Source: Mycobacterium sp. ENV421 (lineage in GTDB: Bacteria > Actinomycetota > Actinomycetes > Mycobacteriales > Mycobacteriaceae). From it: a stretch of 64,000 nucleotides of DNA. Positions 51,983 to 63,036 of this stretch are shown piece by piece (position 1 is the stretch's first letter; each line of letters begins with the position of its first letter). The DNA is taken from the NCBI RefSeq assembly GCF_002887815.1, contig NZ_PDHO01000015.1, positions 1-64,000 of the forward strand, in the 5' to 3' direction. Below the pieces are notes generated by a model, which saw only the letters and a program-made list of their open reading frames with translations, searched no databases and was not told where the DNA came from. Made by a program: the position numbers and the translations under genes.

Positions 51983-52083
51983 GAACGACTCCTCGCGTTG
52001 TTTGACGTGTGTCGAATGGGCTCAGGTTATCGGGTAAGCACCCCGCCGGTAACAGCGGGATGGTCGACCGCGATGCTTAGAGC

Positions 52084-52458
52084 ATGACATTTCGCCGTAT
52101 GGCCAGCGCCGGGGCGGTTGCCGGACTGATCGCCGGCGCCGTCGCGTTGGCGGCGCCCGCGCAGGCCGACACCACCACCGATGACTTTTTGGCCGCGTTG
52201 GGCAATGCCGGTATCACCGGAATGGACCCTGCACAGGCCGTCGAGATGGGTCAGTCGATCTGCCCGCTGCTGGCCGACCGCAGCCAGAACACCGCCGACA
52301 TCGCGTCCACCGTCGCCGATCGGATGGGCCGCCCGCTGGGCGCGGCCACCATGTTCACCGGTCTGGCCGTGTCGTACTTCTGCCCGCGTGCGATGCAGGA
52401 CCTGGCAAACGGCAACTCGCCGATCCCGCTGGACCTGCTGAACAACTTCGGCTTCTAG
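52084..52458 (+). CDS. DUF732 small secreted protein
   Basis: A 124-residue exported protein: signal peptide MTFRRMASAGAVAGLIAGAVALAAPAQA, cut before DTTTDDF, then the DUF732 domain (FLAALGNAGITGMDPAQAVEMGQSICPLL... and AVSYFCPRAM), with a conserved Cys pair that probably forms a disulfide. The family is expanded in mycobacteria, is secreted or envelope associated, and has no known function. It is followed by a large hairpin that separates it from convergent kgd. Confidence 0.9.
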   Translation: MTFRRMASAGAVAGLIAGAVALAAPAQADTTTDDFLAALGNAGITGMDPAQAVEMGQSICPLLADRSQNTADIASTVADRMGRPLGAATMFTGLAVSYFCPRAMQDLANGNSPIPLDLLNNFGF

Positions 52459-52465
52459 CGTCGAG

Positions 52466-52515
52466 TGTGGGGGCTATGCACGCAAAAGTGCCAAATAGCG
52501 TGCATAAGCCCCACA
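52466..52515. terminator. long stem-loop between convergent DUF732 and kgd genes
   Basis: Arms 52466-52483 and 52498-52515 pair at 16 of 18 positions (only two central mismatches) around a 14-base loop. It occupies most of the 64-base convergent gap and is likely a bidirectional terminator, although no U-tract follows. The sequence looks like a dispersed intergenic element and may occur elsewhere in the genome. Confidence 0.75.
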
Positions 52516-52522
52516 GTCGCGT

Positions 52523-56254
<3,732 letters not shown>

Positions 56255-56284
56255 GGCAGTTCCTCGCCTCAATTCCTTCGTCCC

Positions 56285-56310
56285 GGCAAGCCGTGCTCGC
56301 ACGGTTTGCC
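56285..56310. promoter_or_regulatory. 26-bp palindrome in the kgd leader (candidate operator)
   Basis: GGCAAGCCGTGC-TC-GCACGGTTTGCC, 12-base arms with a single G/T mismatch, 31 bases before the kgd GTG. The size and near-symmetry suit a dimeric repressor, or an mRNA hairpin in the leader. Confidence 0.55.
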
Positions 56311-56434
56311 CCACTCTTGCGCCACAACACCTGGCCGCCGTCTAAAAGGCTATCGCTTCTCCGGTGTTCCCGAAGCACGTCAGCTCCATGCCCGACGGTG
56401 GTGCGACAACCGGTCGTCGGAGGTCGGCGAACGG

Positions 56435-57175
56435 TTATCCGCCCGGCTCGATCGCAGGCAGCAGGTGCAGGCTCACCGGCCACCGGCTGGGCGCGGGCCC
56501 AAACGCCGAGCGGGCATTGTTCACTATCTTTTTGCCCATCATTCGGTTGCCACCGCCGCCGACCGCGGCGCCGATGCCGACCGGCAGCATCTTGCCGAAG
56601 GCCATCGCCGACCGCTTGAGCGTGAACCGCTTGACGAAGTAGCGCATCAGGCGGGTGTTCAGCTGGGCCAGCGCGGGCAACGGCAGCATGTCCGCGCCCT
56701 CGGCCAGCCACGCTCCGCTGGTGCGGCTCGGGCCGATCAGGTCGGCGATCGCGCCGCGGCTCTCTTCACCGACGAGCACCGCCAGCACCAGGGCGCGTCG
56801 ACGCTCGCGCTGCTCGAGCGGAATGCCGTGGACGTCGGCGACGGCAAGGACGAACACCGTGGTGGCCTCCAGGAACACCAGCGTCTCCCCGGCCACCGCC
56901 GACAACGCCGCCAGCGTGCCGATGCCGGGGAACGCCGCCGCCGATCCGACGGCGGCACCGCTGGCCATCACCGCGGCCAAGTAGCGCTTCTCGAGCTTGG
57001 TCACGATCTCGGCCGGGGTCGCTTCGGGGTTGGACCGGCGCAGCCGCGCAACGTAGGCGCGGACGGCGGGCGCCTGGGCGCGCGTGCTGCGCTCGAGGAT
57101 CTGGGAGAGCACCCGCGCGGACATGGTCGCGTCGTCCTCGACCTTGGCCGGCAATTGCTCGCGACGGAGCTTCAT
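56435..57175 (-). CDS. membrane-associated protein of unknown function (Rv1249c-like)
   Basis: A 246-residue protein in the Rv1249c position. A helical N-terminus (about 1-60, LSQILERSTRAQAPAVRAYVARLRRSNPEATPAEIVTKL in part) precedes a hydrophobic, glycine-rich region (VMASGAAVGSAAAFPGIGTLAALSAVAGETLVFLEATTVFVLAVADVHGIP, about 70-120) and a second one near the C-terminus (MLPVGIGAAVGGGGNRMMGKKI). No catalytic motif is visible. It resembles EcsC-like membrane-inserting proteins in its Gly-rich hairpins, but this is tentative. GGAAGG upstream supports the ATG 57175. Confidence 0.8.
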   Translation of the reverse strand: MKLRREQLPAKVEDDATMSARVLSQILERSTRAQAPAVRAYVARLRRSNPEATPAEIVTKLEKRYLAAVMASGAAVGSAAAFPGIGTLAALSAVAGETLVFLEATTVFVLAVADVHGIPLEQRERRRALVLAVLVGEESRGAIADLIGPSRTSGAWLAEGADMLPLPALAQLNTRLMRYFVKRFTLKRSAMAFGKMLPVGIGAAVGGGGNRMMGKKIVNNARSAFGPAPSRWPVSLHLLPAIEPGG

Positions 57176-57313
57176 GGGTGTGCCTTCCTGATAGGCGTAA
57201 CACCAGGCTAACGAACGACTACCAGGGAAAGGTGCCTCGCGGTGATCCCGGTCACCGTGGGTCGGATAGCCGCAGGAGGAACAAACAATCGGCTGGGCGT
57301 GCTGTGGTTCGGC

Positions 57314-58573
57314 ATGGCAACATCGCGAACTGTGACGGCCACCGATAACGCGACGTCCGACGTCGCGGAGGTGGCAGCGCCGAGCCGGCTGCGGATGATC
57401 GTGGTGTTGGGCGCGCTGGTCGCGCTGGGACCGCTGACCATCGACATGTATCTGCCCGCGCTTCCGCGGATTGCCGACGAGCTCGGGGTGTCCTCGTCGG
57501 TGGCGCAGTTGACGCTGACCGGAACGCTGGCCGGATTGGCTCTCGGGCAGCTGATCGTCGGTCCGCTGTCGGATTCGCTGGGCCGCCGCCGCCCGCTGAT
57601 GGCCGGGATGGCGTTGCACATGCTGGCGTCACTGCTGTGCTTGTTCGCGCCCGACGTTGCCGTGCTGAGCCTGGCCCGCGGTCTGCAGGGGATGGGCGCG
57701 GCCGCCGCGATGGTGGTAGCGGTCGCCGTCGTGGGTGACCTGTTCGACGACAGCGCGGCGGCAACCGTGATGTCACGGCTGATGCTGATCCTCGGGGTTG
57801 CGCCGATCGTCGCGCCGTCGCTCGGGGCGGCGGTGCTGCTCAAGGCGTCCTGGCACTGGATATTCGCGGTGTTGATCGTGCTGGCGGGCGCACTGCTGGT
57901 GGTGGCCGCGCTCGCGCTGCCGGAGACCCTCCCGGTCGGCAGCCGTCGACCGCTGCGGATCCGCTCGATCGTCGCGACCTACGGAAGTCTGCTGCGCGAC
58001 CTGAAGTTCGTCATCCTGGTGATCGTCGGCGCGCTCGGGATGGCCGGGCTGTTCGCCTATATCGCCGGTGCGGCCTTCGTCCTGCAGGGCCGTCACGGTT
58101 TGGATCAGCAGACCTTCGCGTTGGTGTTCGGGGCGGGGGCGATCGCGTTCGTCGTCGCCACCCAACTCAATGTCGTTCTGCTGCGCCGATTGTCCCCGCA
58201 ACGCATCCTGGTGATCGCGCTGACCGTGGCGACCGGGGTCGGTGCGGTGTTCGTCGCGCTGTCGGTGACCCACACCGGCGGTATCTACGGCTTCCTGGTC
58301 CCGGTCTGGGCTGTGCTGGCGATGATGGGCTTCGTCATCCCCAACGCTCCCGCGGTCGCGCTGTCGCGCCACCATGAAGCGTCCGGAACCGCGGCCGCCC
58401 TGCTGGGTGCCGCCCAGTTCAGTGTCGGCGCAGTGATCGCACCCGTCGTCGGCTTGATGGGAAACGACGAGATCGCGCTGTCGGTGGTGATGACCGCCGG
58501 TGTGGCGATCGCATTGGTGGCGCTGCTGTTCGTGGGTGGCACCGACGAGTCAGGCGCCGAGTCAGACACCTGA
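57314..58573 (+). CDS. MFS drug-resistance transporter (Bcr/CflA type)
   Basis: A 419-residue 12-segment major facilitator. The N-terminal segment DMYLPALPRIADELG and the loop GPLSDSLGRRRPLMAGMALH with GDLFDDSAAATVMSRLMLILGVAPIVAPSLGAAV are the Bcr/CflA subfamily signatures (DHA1, exporters of bicyclomycin, chloramphenicol, sulfonamides). Real substrate unknown. The ATG 57314 was preferred over GTG 57242, whose extra 24 residues show no homology. A stem-loop spans its stop codon; the second, larger MFS gene follows 166 bases later. Confidence 0.9.
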   Translation: MATSRTVTATDNATSDVAEVAAPSRLRMIVVLGALVALGPLTIDMYLPALPRIADELGVSSSVAQLTLTGTLAGLALGQLIVGPLSDSLGRRRPLMAGMALHMLASLLCLFAPDVAVLSLARGLQGMGAAAAMVVAVAVVGDLFDDSAAATVMSRLMLILGVAPIVAPSLGAAVLLKASWHWIFAVLIVLAGALLVVAALALPETLPVGSRRPLRIRSIVATYGSLLRDLKFVILVIVGALGMAGLFAYIAGAAFVLQGRHGLDQQTFALVFGAGAIAFVVATQLNVVLLRRLSPQRILVIALTVATGVGAVFVALSVTHTGGIYGFLVPVWAVLAMMGFVIPNAPAVALSRHHEASGTAAALLGAAQFSVGAVIAPVVGLMGNDEIALSVVMTAGVAIALVALLFVGGTDESGAESDT

Positions 58574-58614
58574 GCGATGATTCCGGCCGCGGACTCGCTC
58601 TCAGGTCTGACTCG
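58558..58614. terminator. stem-loop spanning the MFS stop codon
   Basis: Left arm 58558-58577 and right arm 58595-58614 form ten outer base pairs, then five and three more separated by two-base bulges, with a 17-base loop. The stop TGA (58571-58573) is inside the left arm. No U-tract follows, so it may stabilise the 3' end as well as terminate. Confidence 0.55.
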
Positions 58615-58739
58615 ACGGGTCGATAGGCTCGATCCGGCGGCGTGACGGCATGAGGCGCGGGGGCCCACCAAACGTTCGGCGGGGGTTTGACGGGGGCGCG
58701 CGCCGACACCATCGCAGTAGCCGAAACGAGGTAGTGGAT

Positions 58740-60584
58740 ATGACCAGGAACATGGCCGGCCCGGCGCCGGACGTGGACTTGGACCCCGATCCGGTCGCGG
58801 TGCCCGACGTGCCGGCCAACCCGTGGCCCGCCCTGTGGGCCATGCTGGTCGGCTTCTTCATGATCCTGGTCGATTCGACGATCGTCGCCGTCGCGAATCC
58901 CAGCATCATGGACGGGCTGCAGATCACCGACTACGACACCGTGATCTGGGTGACCAGTGCGTACCTGCTGGCCTACGCCGTGCCGTTGCTGTTGGCCGGC
59001 CGCCTCGGCGACCGCTTCGGACCCAAGAACCTCTACATCGTCGGGTTGGCCATCTTCACCGCGTCGTCGTTGTGGTGCGGTCTGGCCGGGTCCATCGACA
59101 CGCTGATCGCCGCCCGCGTGGTGCAAGGGCTCGGCGCCGCGCTGCTGACACCGCAGACCCTGTCGACGATCACCCGGATCTTCCCGCCCGAGCGCCGCGG
59201 CGTGGCGATGAGCCTGTGGGGTGCGACGGCCGGGGTGGCCACCCTGGTCGGTCCGCTGGCCGGCGGCGTGCTCGTCGGCCGGCTGGGCTGTGAGTGGATC
59301 TTCTTCGTCAACGTGCCCGTCGGCGTGATCGGCCTCGGGTTGGCGGTCTGGCTGATTCCGGCGCTGCCCACCTGCAAACACCGGTTCGACATCATCGGGG
59401 TGGCGCTGTCCGGGATCGGCATGTTCCTGGTGGTGTTCGGTCTGCAGGAGGGCCAAGGCCATCATTGGGCGGCGTGGATCTGGGCCGTGATCGTCGCCGG
59501 CATCGGGTTCTTCACGGCATTTGTGTACTGGCAGTCGATCAACCGCAACGAGCCGCTGATCCCGCTGCAGATGTTCGCCGACCGGGATTTCAGCCTGTCC
59601 AACATCGGTGTTGCCGTGATCGGTTTCGTCGTCACCGCGATGATGCTGCCGGTGATGTTCTACGCCCAGGTGGTGTGTGGGTTGTCGCCGACGCGTTCGG
59701 CGCTGCTGATCGCGCCGATGGCGGTGTCCAGCGGGGTTCTCGCCCCGTTCGTGGGCCAGTTGACCGATCGGGTTCACCCTCGCCCGATCCTCGGGTTCGG
59801 TTTCTCGGTGGTGGCGATCGCGCTGACGTGGCTGTCGATCGACATGACGCCGACGACGCCGATCTGGCGGCTGGTGCTGGCGCTGACCGCGATGGGGGTC
59901 GGGATGGCGTTCATCTGGGCGCCACTGGCCGCCACCGCCACCCGCAACCTGCCCGCGCACCTGGCCGGCGCCGGGTCAGGTGTGTACAACGCGACTCGTC
60001 AGGTGGGCTCGGTGCTGGGTAGCGCCGGGATGGCCGCGTTCATGGCGTCCCGGATCAGCGACGAGATGCCGGCCGCACCGGCCGATGCCGCACCGAGTGA
60101 TCTTGCGGTGCTGCAGCTTCCGTCGTTCCTGCGGGAACCGTTCTCCGCCGCCCTGTCGCAGTCGATGCTGCTGCCGGCGTTCGGGGCGCTGTTCGGGATC
60201 GTGGCCGCCCTGTTCGTCGTCGGCGGTTTCGGTGCACCGCGCCCGGTCCGCGACGACGATGAGATCACCGACGAGATCCCCGTCTACGACGACGGCTATG
60301 ACGACGACGATTACCTGGAGTACGTGGTGGACCGGGAACCGGTCACCCCGCCGGTGCGCGACGAGCGCGACGACGAGACCGAGGTGATCAGCTGGCAGCC
60401 GCCGATCGCGCCACCCGAGCCGGCTGTTGAGCCGATTGGCCCGGTGCACAACGGTTTCGCGCTGGATGGCGACGGGTCACGTCACCGCCTCAGCGAGCCG
60501 GGCGAGCCGCGTCGGGCCCGCCACTACCGCGACGAGCCCGCGGAGGTCCAGAGCTACGGCCGTCACTCGCGGCCGGGTGACTGA
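58740..60584 (+). CDS. MFS exporter of the DHA2 (EmrB/QacA) type with long acidic tail (Rv1250-like)
   Basis: A 614-residue 14-segment drug:H+ antiporter. Motif A-like GRLGDRFGPKNLYIVGLAIF, TPQTLSTITRIFPPERRGVAMSLWG and motif C LVGPLAGGVLVGRLGCEWIFFVNVPVG are diagnostic for the DHA2 group. After the last helix (about 500) comes a cytoplasmic tail of some 110 residues, strongly acidic then Arg-rich (DDDEITDEIPVYDDGYDDDDY...). It corresponds to Rv1250. The ATG 58740 has GAGG eight bases upstream; codons before it (58650 on) are Arg/Gly-rich and non-homologous. Confidence 0.92.
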   Translation: MTRNMAGPAPDVDLDPDPVAVPDVPANPWPALWAMLVGFFMILVDSTIVAVANPSIMDGLQITDYDTVIWVTSAYLLAYAVPLLLAGRLGDRFGPKNLYIVGLAIFTASSLWCGLAGSIDTLIAARVVQGLGAALLTPQTLSTITRIFPPERRGVAMSLWGATAGVATLVGPLAGGVLVGRLGCEWIFFVNVPVGVIGLGLAVWLIPALPTCKHRFDIIGVALSGIGMFLVVFGLQEGQGHHWAAWIWAVIVAGIGFFTAFVYWQSINRNEPLIPLQMFADRDFSLSNIGVAVIGFVVTAMMLPVMFYAQVVCGLSPTRSALLIAPMAVSSGVLAPFVGQLTDRVHPRPILGFGFSVVAIALTWLSIDMTPTTPIWRLVLALTAMGVGMAFIWAPLAATATRNLPAHLAGAGSGVYNATRQVGSVLGSAGMAAFMASRISDEMPAAPADAAPSDLAVLQLPSFLREPFSAALSQSMLLPAFGALFGIVAALFVVGGFGAPRPVRDDDEITDEIPVYDDGYDDDDYLEYVVDREPVTPPVRDERDDETEVISWQPPIAPPEPAVEPIGPVHNGFALDGDGSRHRLSEPGEPRRARHYRDEPAEVQSYGRHSRPGD

Positions 60585-60630
60585 CCCCGGTCGCGACCCT
60601 CCGATTCATTCTTCCCGACTGAGTACTATG

Positions 60631-60663
60631 CTCGCTGAAAAAGAGAATGCAATTTTCAGCGAG
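60631..60663. promoter_or_regulatory. 11-bp perfect inverted repeat over the ribosome site of the SDR gene
   Basis: CTCGCTGAAAA (60631-60641) and TTTTCAGCGAG (60653-60663) around 11 bases; a nested imperfect repeat GAGAAT-GCA-ATTTTC lies at 60643-60657. The right arm reaches into the GAGGAG ribosome site. A TACTAT box at 60624-60629 would start transcription at the left arm. Either a repressor operator or a hairpin controlling translation. Confidence 0.6.
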
Positions 60664-60670
60664 GAGAATG

Positions 60671-61501
60671 ATGGCCGAGAAGCATTCGCTCACCGACCGC
60701 ACGCTGGTCGTCTCGGGCGGTAGCCGGGGTATCGGTCTGGCCATCGCGCTGGGCGCGGCCCGGCACGGCGCCAACGTCGTCTTGCTGGCCAAAACCGCCG
60801 AGCCACACCCGAAGTTGCCGGGCACGGTCTACACCGCGGCGGCCGAGATCGAAGCGGCCGGGGGCAAGGCCATCGCCGTCGTCGGTGACGTACGCAGCGA
60901 AGAGGACGTCGCGCGCGCCGTCGACGCCGCGGTGACGGAGTTCGGCGGGGTCGACATCTGCGTCAACAACGCCAGCGCCATCGCCACCGACCCCACTGAG
61001 ACGCTCTCGGCCAAAAAGTTCGATCTGATGCAGCAGATCAACATTCGCGGCACATTCCTGTTGACCAAGGCGTGCCTGCCACATCTGCGCACATCAACCA
61101 ACGGCCACGTCGTCACCATCGCCCCGCCGCTCAACCTCAACCCGCACTGGCTGGGTGCGCACCCGGCCTATACGCTGTCCAAGTACGGGATGACGCTGCT
61201 GTCACTGGGTTGGGCGGCCGAATACGCCGACACCGGAATCGGTTTCACCTGCCTGTGGCCGGAGACCTATATCGCGACCTCTGCGGTGGCCAACTCGGCC
61301 GACTTCGAGGATGCGCTGGCGTCCTCGCGCAGTCCCGAGATCATGGCCGACGCGGCGGTCGAGATCATCACCTCGCCGGGTTCGAAGGTCAACGGCGGCT
61401 GCTTGATCGACTCCGAAGTCCTGCGTGCCGCCGGGGTCGAGGACCTGTCCCGCTACGGCGGTGGCGACAACCCCATCATCGACATCTTCGTCGACCGCTA
61501 G
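60671..61501 (+). CDS. short-chain dehydrogenase (HSDL2-like SDR)
   Basis: A 276-residue NAD(P)-dependent oxidoreductase. The cofactor motif is SGGSRGIG (about 15-22) followed by LLAKTAEPHPKLPGTVYTAAAEIEAAGG, a stretch characteristic of the HSDL2 group; NNAS replaces NNAG; the Tyr-x3-Lys site is in HPAYTLSKYGMTLL. The Ser of the usual triad appears replaced (VVTIAPPLNLNP), also a hallmark of this subgroup. Relatives act in fatty-acid or sterol-related metabolism. The start is ATG 60671, five bases after GAGGAG; ATG 60668 is too close to that site. Confidence 0.9.
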   Translation: MAEKHSLTDRTLVVSGGSRGIGLAIALGAARHGANVVLLAKTAEPHPKLPGTVYTAAAEIEAAGGKAIAVVGDVRSEEDVARAVDAAVTEFGGVDICVNNASAIATDPTETLSAKKFDLMQQINIRGTFLLTKACLPHLRTSTNGHVVTIAPPLNLNPHWLGAHPAYTLSKYGMTLLSLGWAAEYADTGIGFTCLWPETYIATSAVANSADFEDALASSRSPEIMADAAVEIITSPGSKVNGGCLIDSEVLRAAGVEDLSRYGGGDNPIIDIFVDR

Positions 61502-61505
61502 TCGC

Positions 61506-62069
61506 TCAGCCGACGGGCAGCAGGTCCGGGTACTCGGTGCGAACACCCCGGCCGTAGCTGCGGAACGCCTCGAAGGAGGCGACCTCAGCGTCCAGCCCGG
61601 CCGCGACCGCCGCCTGCGCCTTGAACACCGTTGCCGCAGCGCTCAGTTGGTGGCGGACCTCGAATCCGCGGCGACCCACGCTGGGCAGCCACACATCACC
61701 CCAGACGGTGACCTCGGTGCGTGCCGAGCGGACCGACGCCGCCAACGCGTCGCGGACCCGGTCGTCCTCCCCGCACATCGCGCCGGCCAGCGCGAGCGCG
61801 GTGGGCGCGTCTGCCCCGTCGAACATTGCGCGCAGCTCGATGGGCTGGACGCCGAGGATGCGAAGAGCGGCGAGGTCGCCGGCGTCGGCGACCGCGACTC
61901 GTACATCCCAGCCGGCCATCACCCGGTCGAACAGCCAGCCGCCGGCCGAGTCGACAACGTCGGCGACGTGGGCGCCGACGACATCGAGTTGGTAGCGGGC
62001 CAGCCGGGCTGTCCGCTGGCGCGACCTGGCCACCTCGTGCTGCCGGTCTCGTTGGTCGAGTTCATGCAC
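61506..62069 (-). CDS. protein of unknown function
   Basis: A 187-residue soluble protein that I do not recognise. It opens with a charged helix (RDRQHEVARSRQRTARLARYQLDVVG) followed by an alternating alpha/beta middle (VADVVDSAGGWLFDRVMAGWDVRVAVAD, ALRILGVQPIELRAMF) and a helical C-terminus ending RTEYPDLLPVG. No signal peptide, membrane segment, or cofactor motif is visible. GTG start at 62069; a TAGCCT box at 62096-62091 on the minus strand would give a 14-base leader. It is convergent with the SDR gene (four bases between stops) and lies 38 bases from the hydrolase stop. Confidence 0.7.
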   Translation of the reverse strand: MHELDQRDRQHEVARSRQRTARLARYQLDVVGAHVADVVDSAGGWLFDRVMAGWDVRVAVADAGDLAALRILGVQPIELRAMFDGADAPTALALAGAMCGEDDRVRDALAASVRSARTEVTVWGDVWLPSVGRRGFEVRHQLSAAATVFKAQAAVAAGLDAEVASFEAFRSYGRGVRTEYPDLLPVG

Positions 62070-62107
62070 GCCACACAGCGTGACACTTGAAGGCTAATCT
62101 GTAAAGG

Positions 62108-63034
62108 TCATTGCAGTTCGAAGAATCGCCTGAGTGCCGCGGCCTGCATGGCCAGCAACGTCTGACTGACCTCCCAGTCCGGACACAGCGAGTCGAAACC
62201 GTGACAGGTACCGCCGAAGACATGCAGATCGGTGCGGACGCCGGCGCTCATCAGCCTGCCGGCGTAGTCCAGCGCCTCGTCACGAAGCGGATCCAATTCC
62301 GAGCAGGTGATGAATGTGCTTGCCGCCCCGATTATTTGGTGACTGCGTGCAGGGACTGCGGCGGCGCTCGGGCCGGTCGCGCCGAGGTAGTGTCGCCACA
62401 TCGCTTCGGTGGCGGCACCGTCGAATCCGGGCGTCGAGTCGAACTCCGTCTTCGATGCCGTGGGGCGATCGTCGAGCACCGGCTGGTGCAGCAACACGCC
62501 CGCGATCGGCGGAGTCTGGCCGGCCGCGGCTCGCTGCGCCAGACCTGCGGCCAGCGCCGCGCCCGCGCTGTTCCCCGCGAGCGCCAGGCGGTCGCGGTCG
62601 AGTCCGAGGTCCGGCCCGGCCGTCCAGGTCCACTGCAGCACGGTCATCGCGTCGTCCAGCGCGGCGGGGAAGGGGTGTTCAGGAGCCAGCCGGTAGTCGA
62701 CGGACACCACTGTGCAACCGCCCCGCCGGGCCAGTTCGACGCATTGGCGGTGATCGGTGTCGAGATTGCCGAGCATGAATGCGCCTGCGTGGCAATAGAT
62801 CACCGTGGGCGACGGAGACGGCGCACCGCGGTAGAAGCGCACCGGAACTCCCGCGGCATCGTCGTCGACGATATCGACTCCGGTCGCGTCGATCTCGGCG
62901 ATGGCCTCGGCGCGCCGAACGTCGAGCGAGTCACGCACGGCGGCAAGGCTGTTCAGCGACAGGTCAGTGCGTGCGGCGGCGAACGGATGCAGAACGGGAT
63001 CCAGCCGCCGGAGAAGCTCGGGGTCCGGTTCCAT
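62108..63034 (-). CDS. alpha/beta hydrolase of the hormone-sensitive lipase family
   Basis: A 308-residue esterase/lipase. The HSL family blocks are complete: YCHAGAFMLGN (81-90) at the oxyanion hole, YRLAPEHPFPAA (114-125), nucleophile Ser156 in GNSAG, the acid Asp in CSELDPLRDEA, and the catalytic His in GTCHGFD. The usual HGGG is replaced by HAGA (82-85). Mycobacterial relatives (LipH, LipN, LipU types) hydrolyse short-chain esters; this member could act on the lipid products of the adjacent oxygenase. The ATG 63034 lies two bases before the monooxygenase stop, giving an operon. Confidence 0.9.
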   Translation of the reverse strand: MEPDPELLRRLDPVLHPFAAARTDLSLNSLAAVRDSLDVRRAEAIAEIDATGVDIVDDDAAGVPVRFYRGAPSPSPTVIYCHAGAFMLGNLDTDHRQCVELARRGGCTVVSVDYRLAPEHPFPAALDDAMTVLQWTWTAGPDLGLDRDRLALAGNSAGAALAAGLAQRAAAGQTPPIAGVLLHQPVLDDRPTASKTEFDSTPGFDGAATEAMWRHYLGATGPSAAAVPARSHQIIGAASTFITCSELDPLRDEALDYAGRLMSAGVRTDLHVFGGTCHGFDSLCPDWEVSQTLLAMQAAALRRFFELQ

Positions 63035-63036
63035 GG

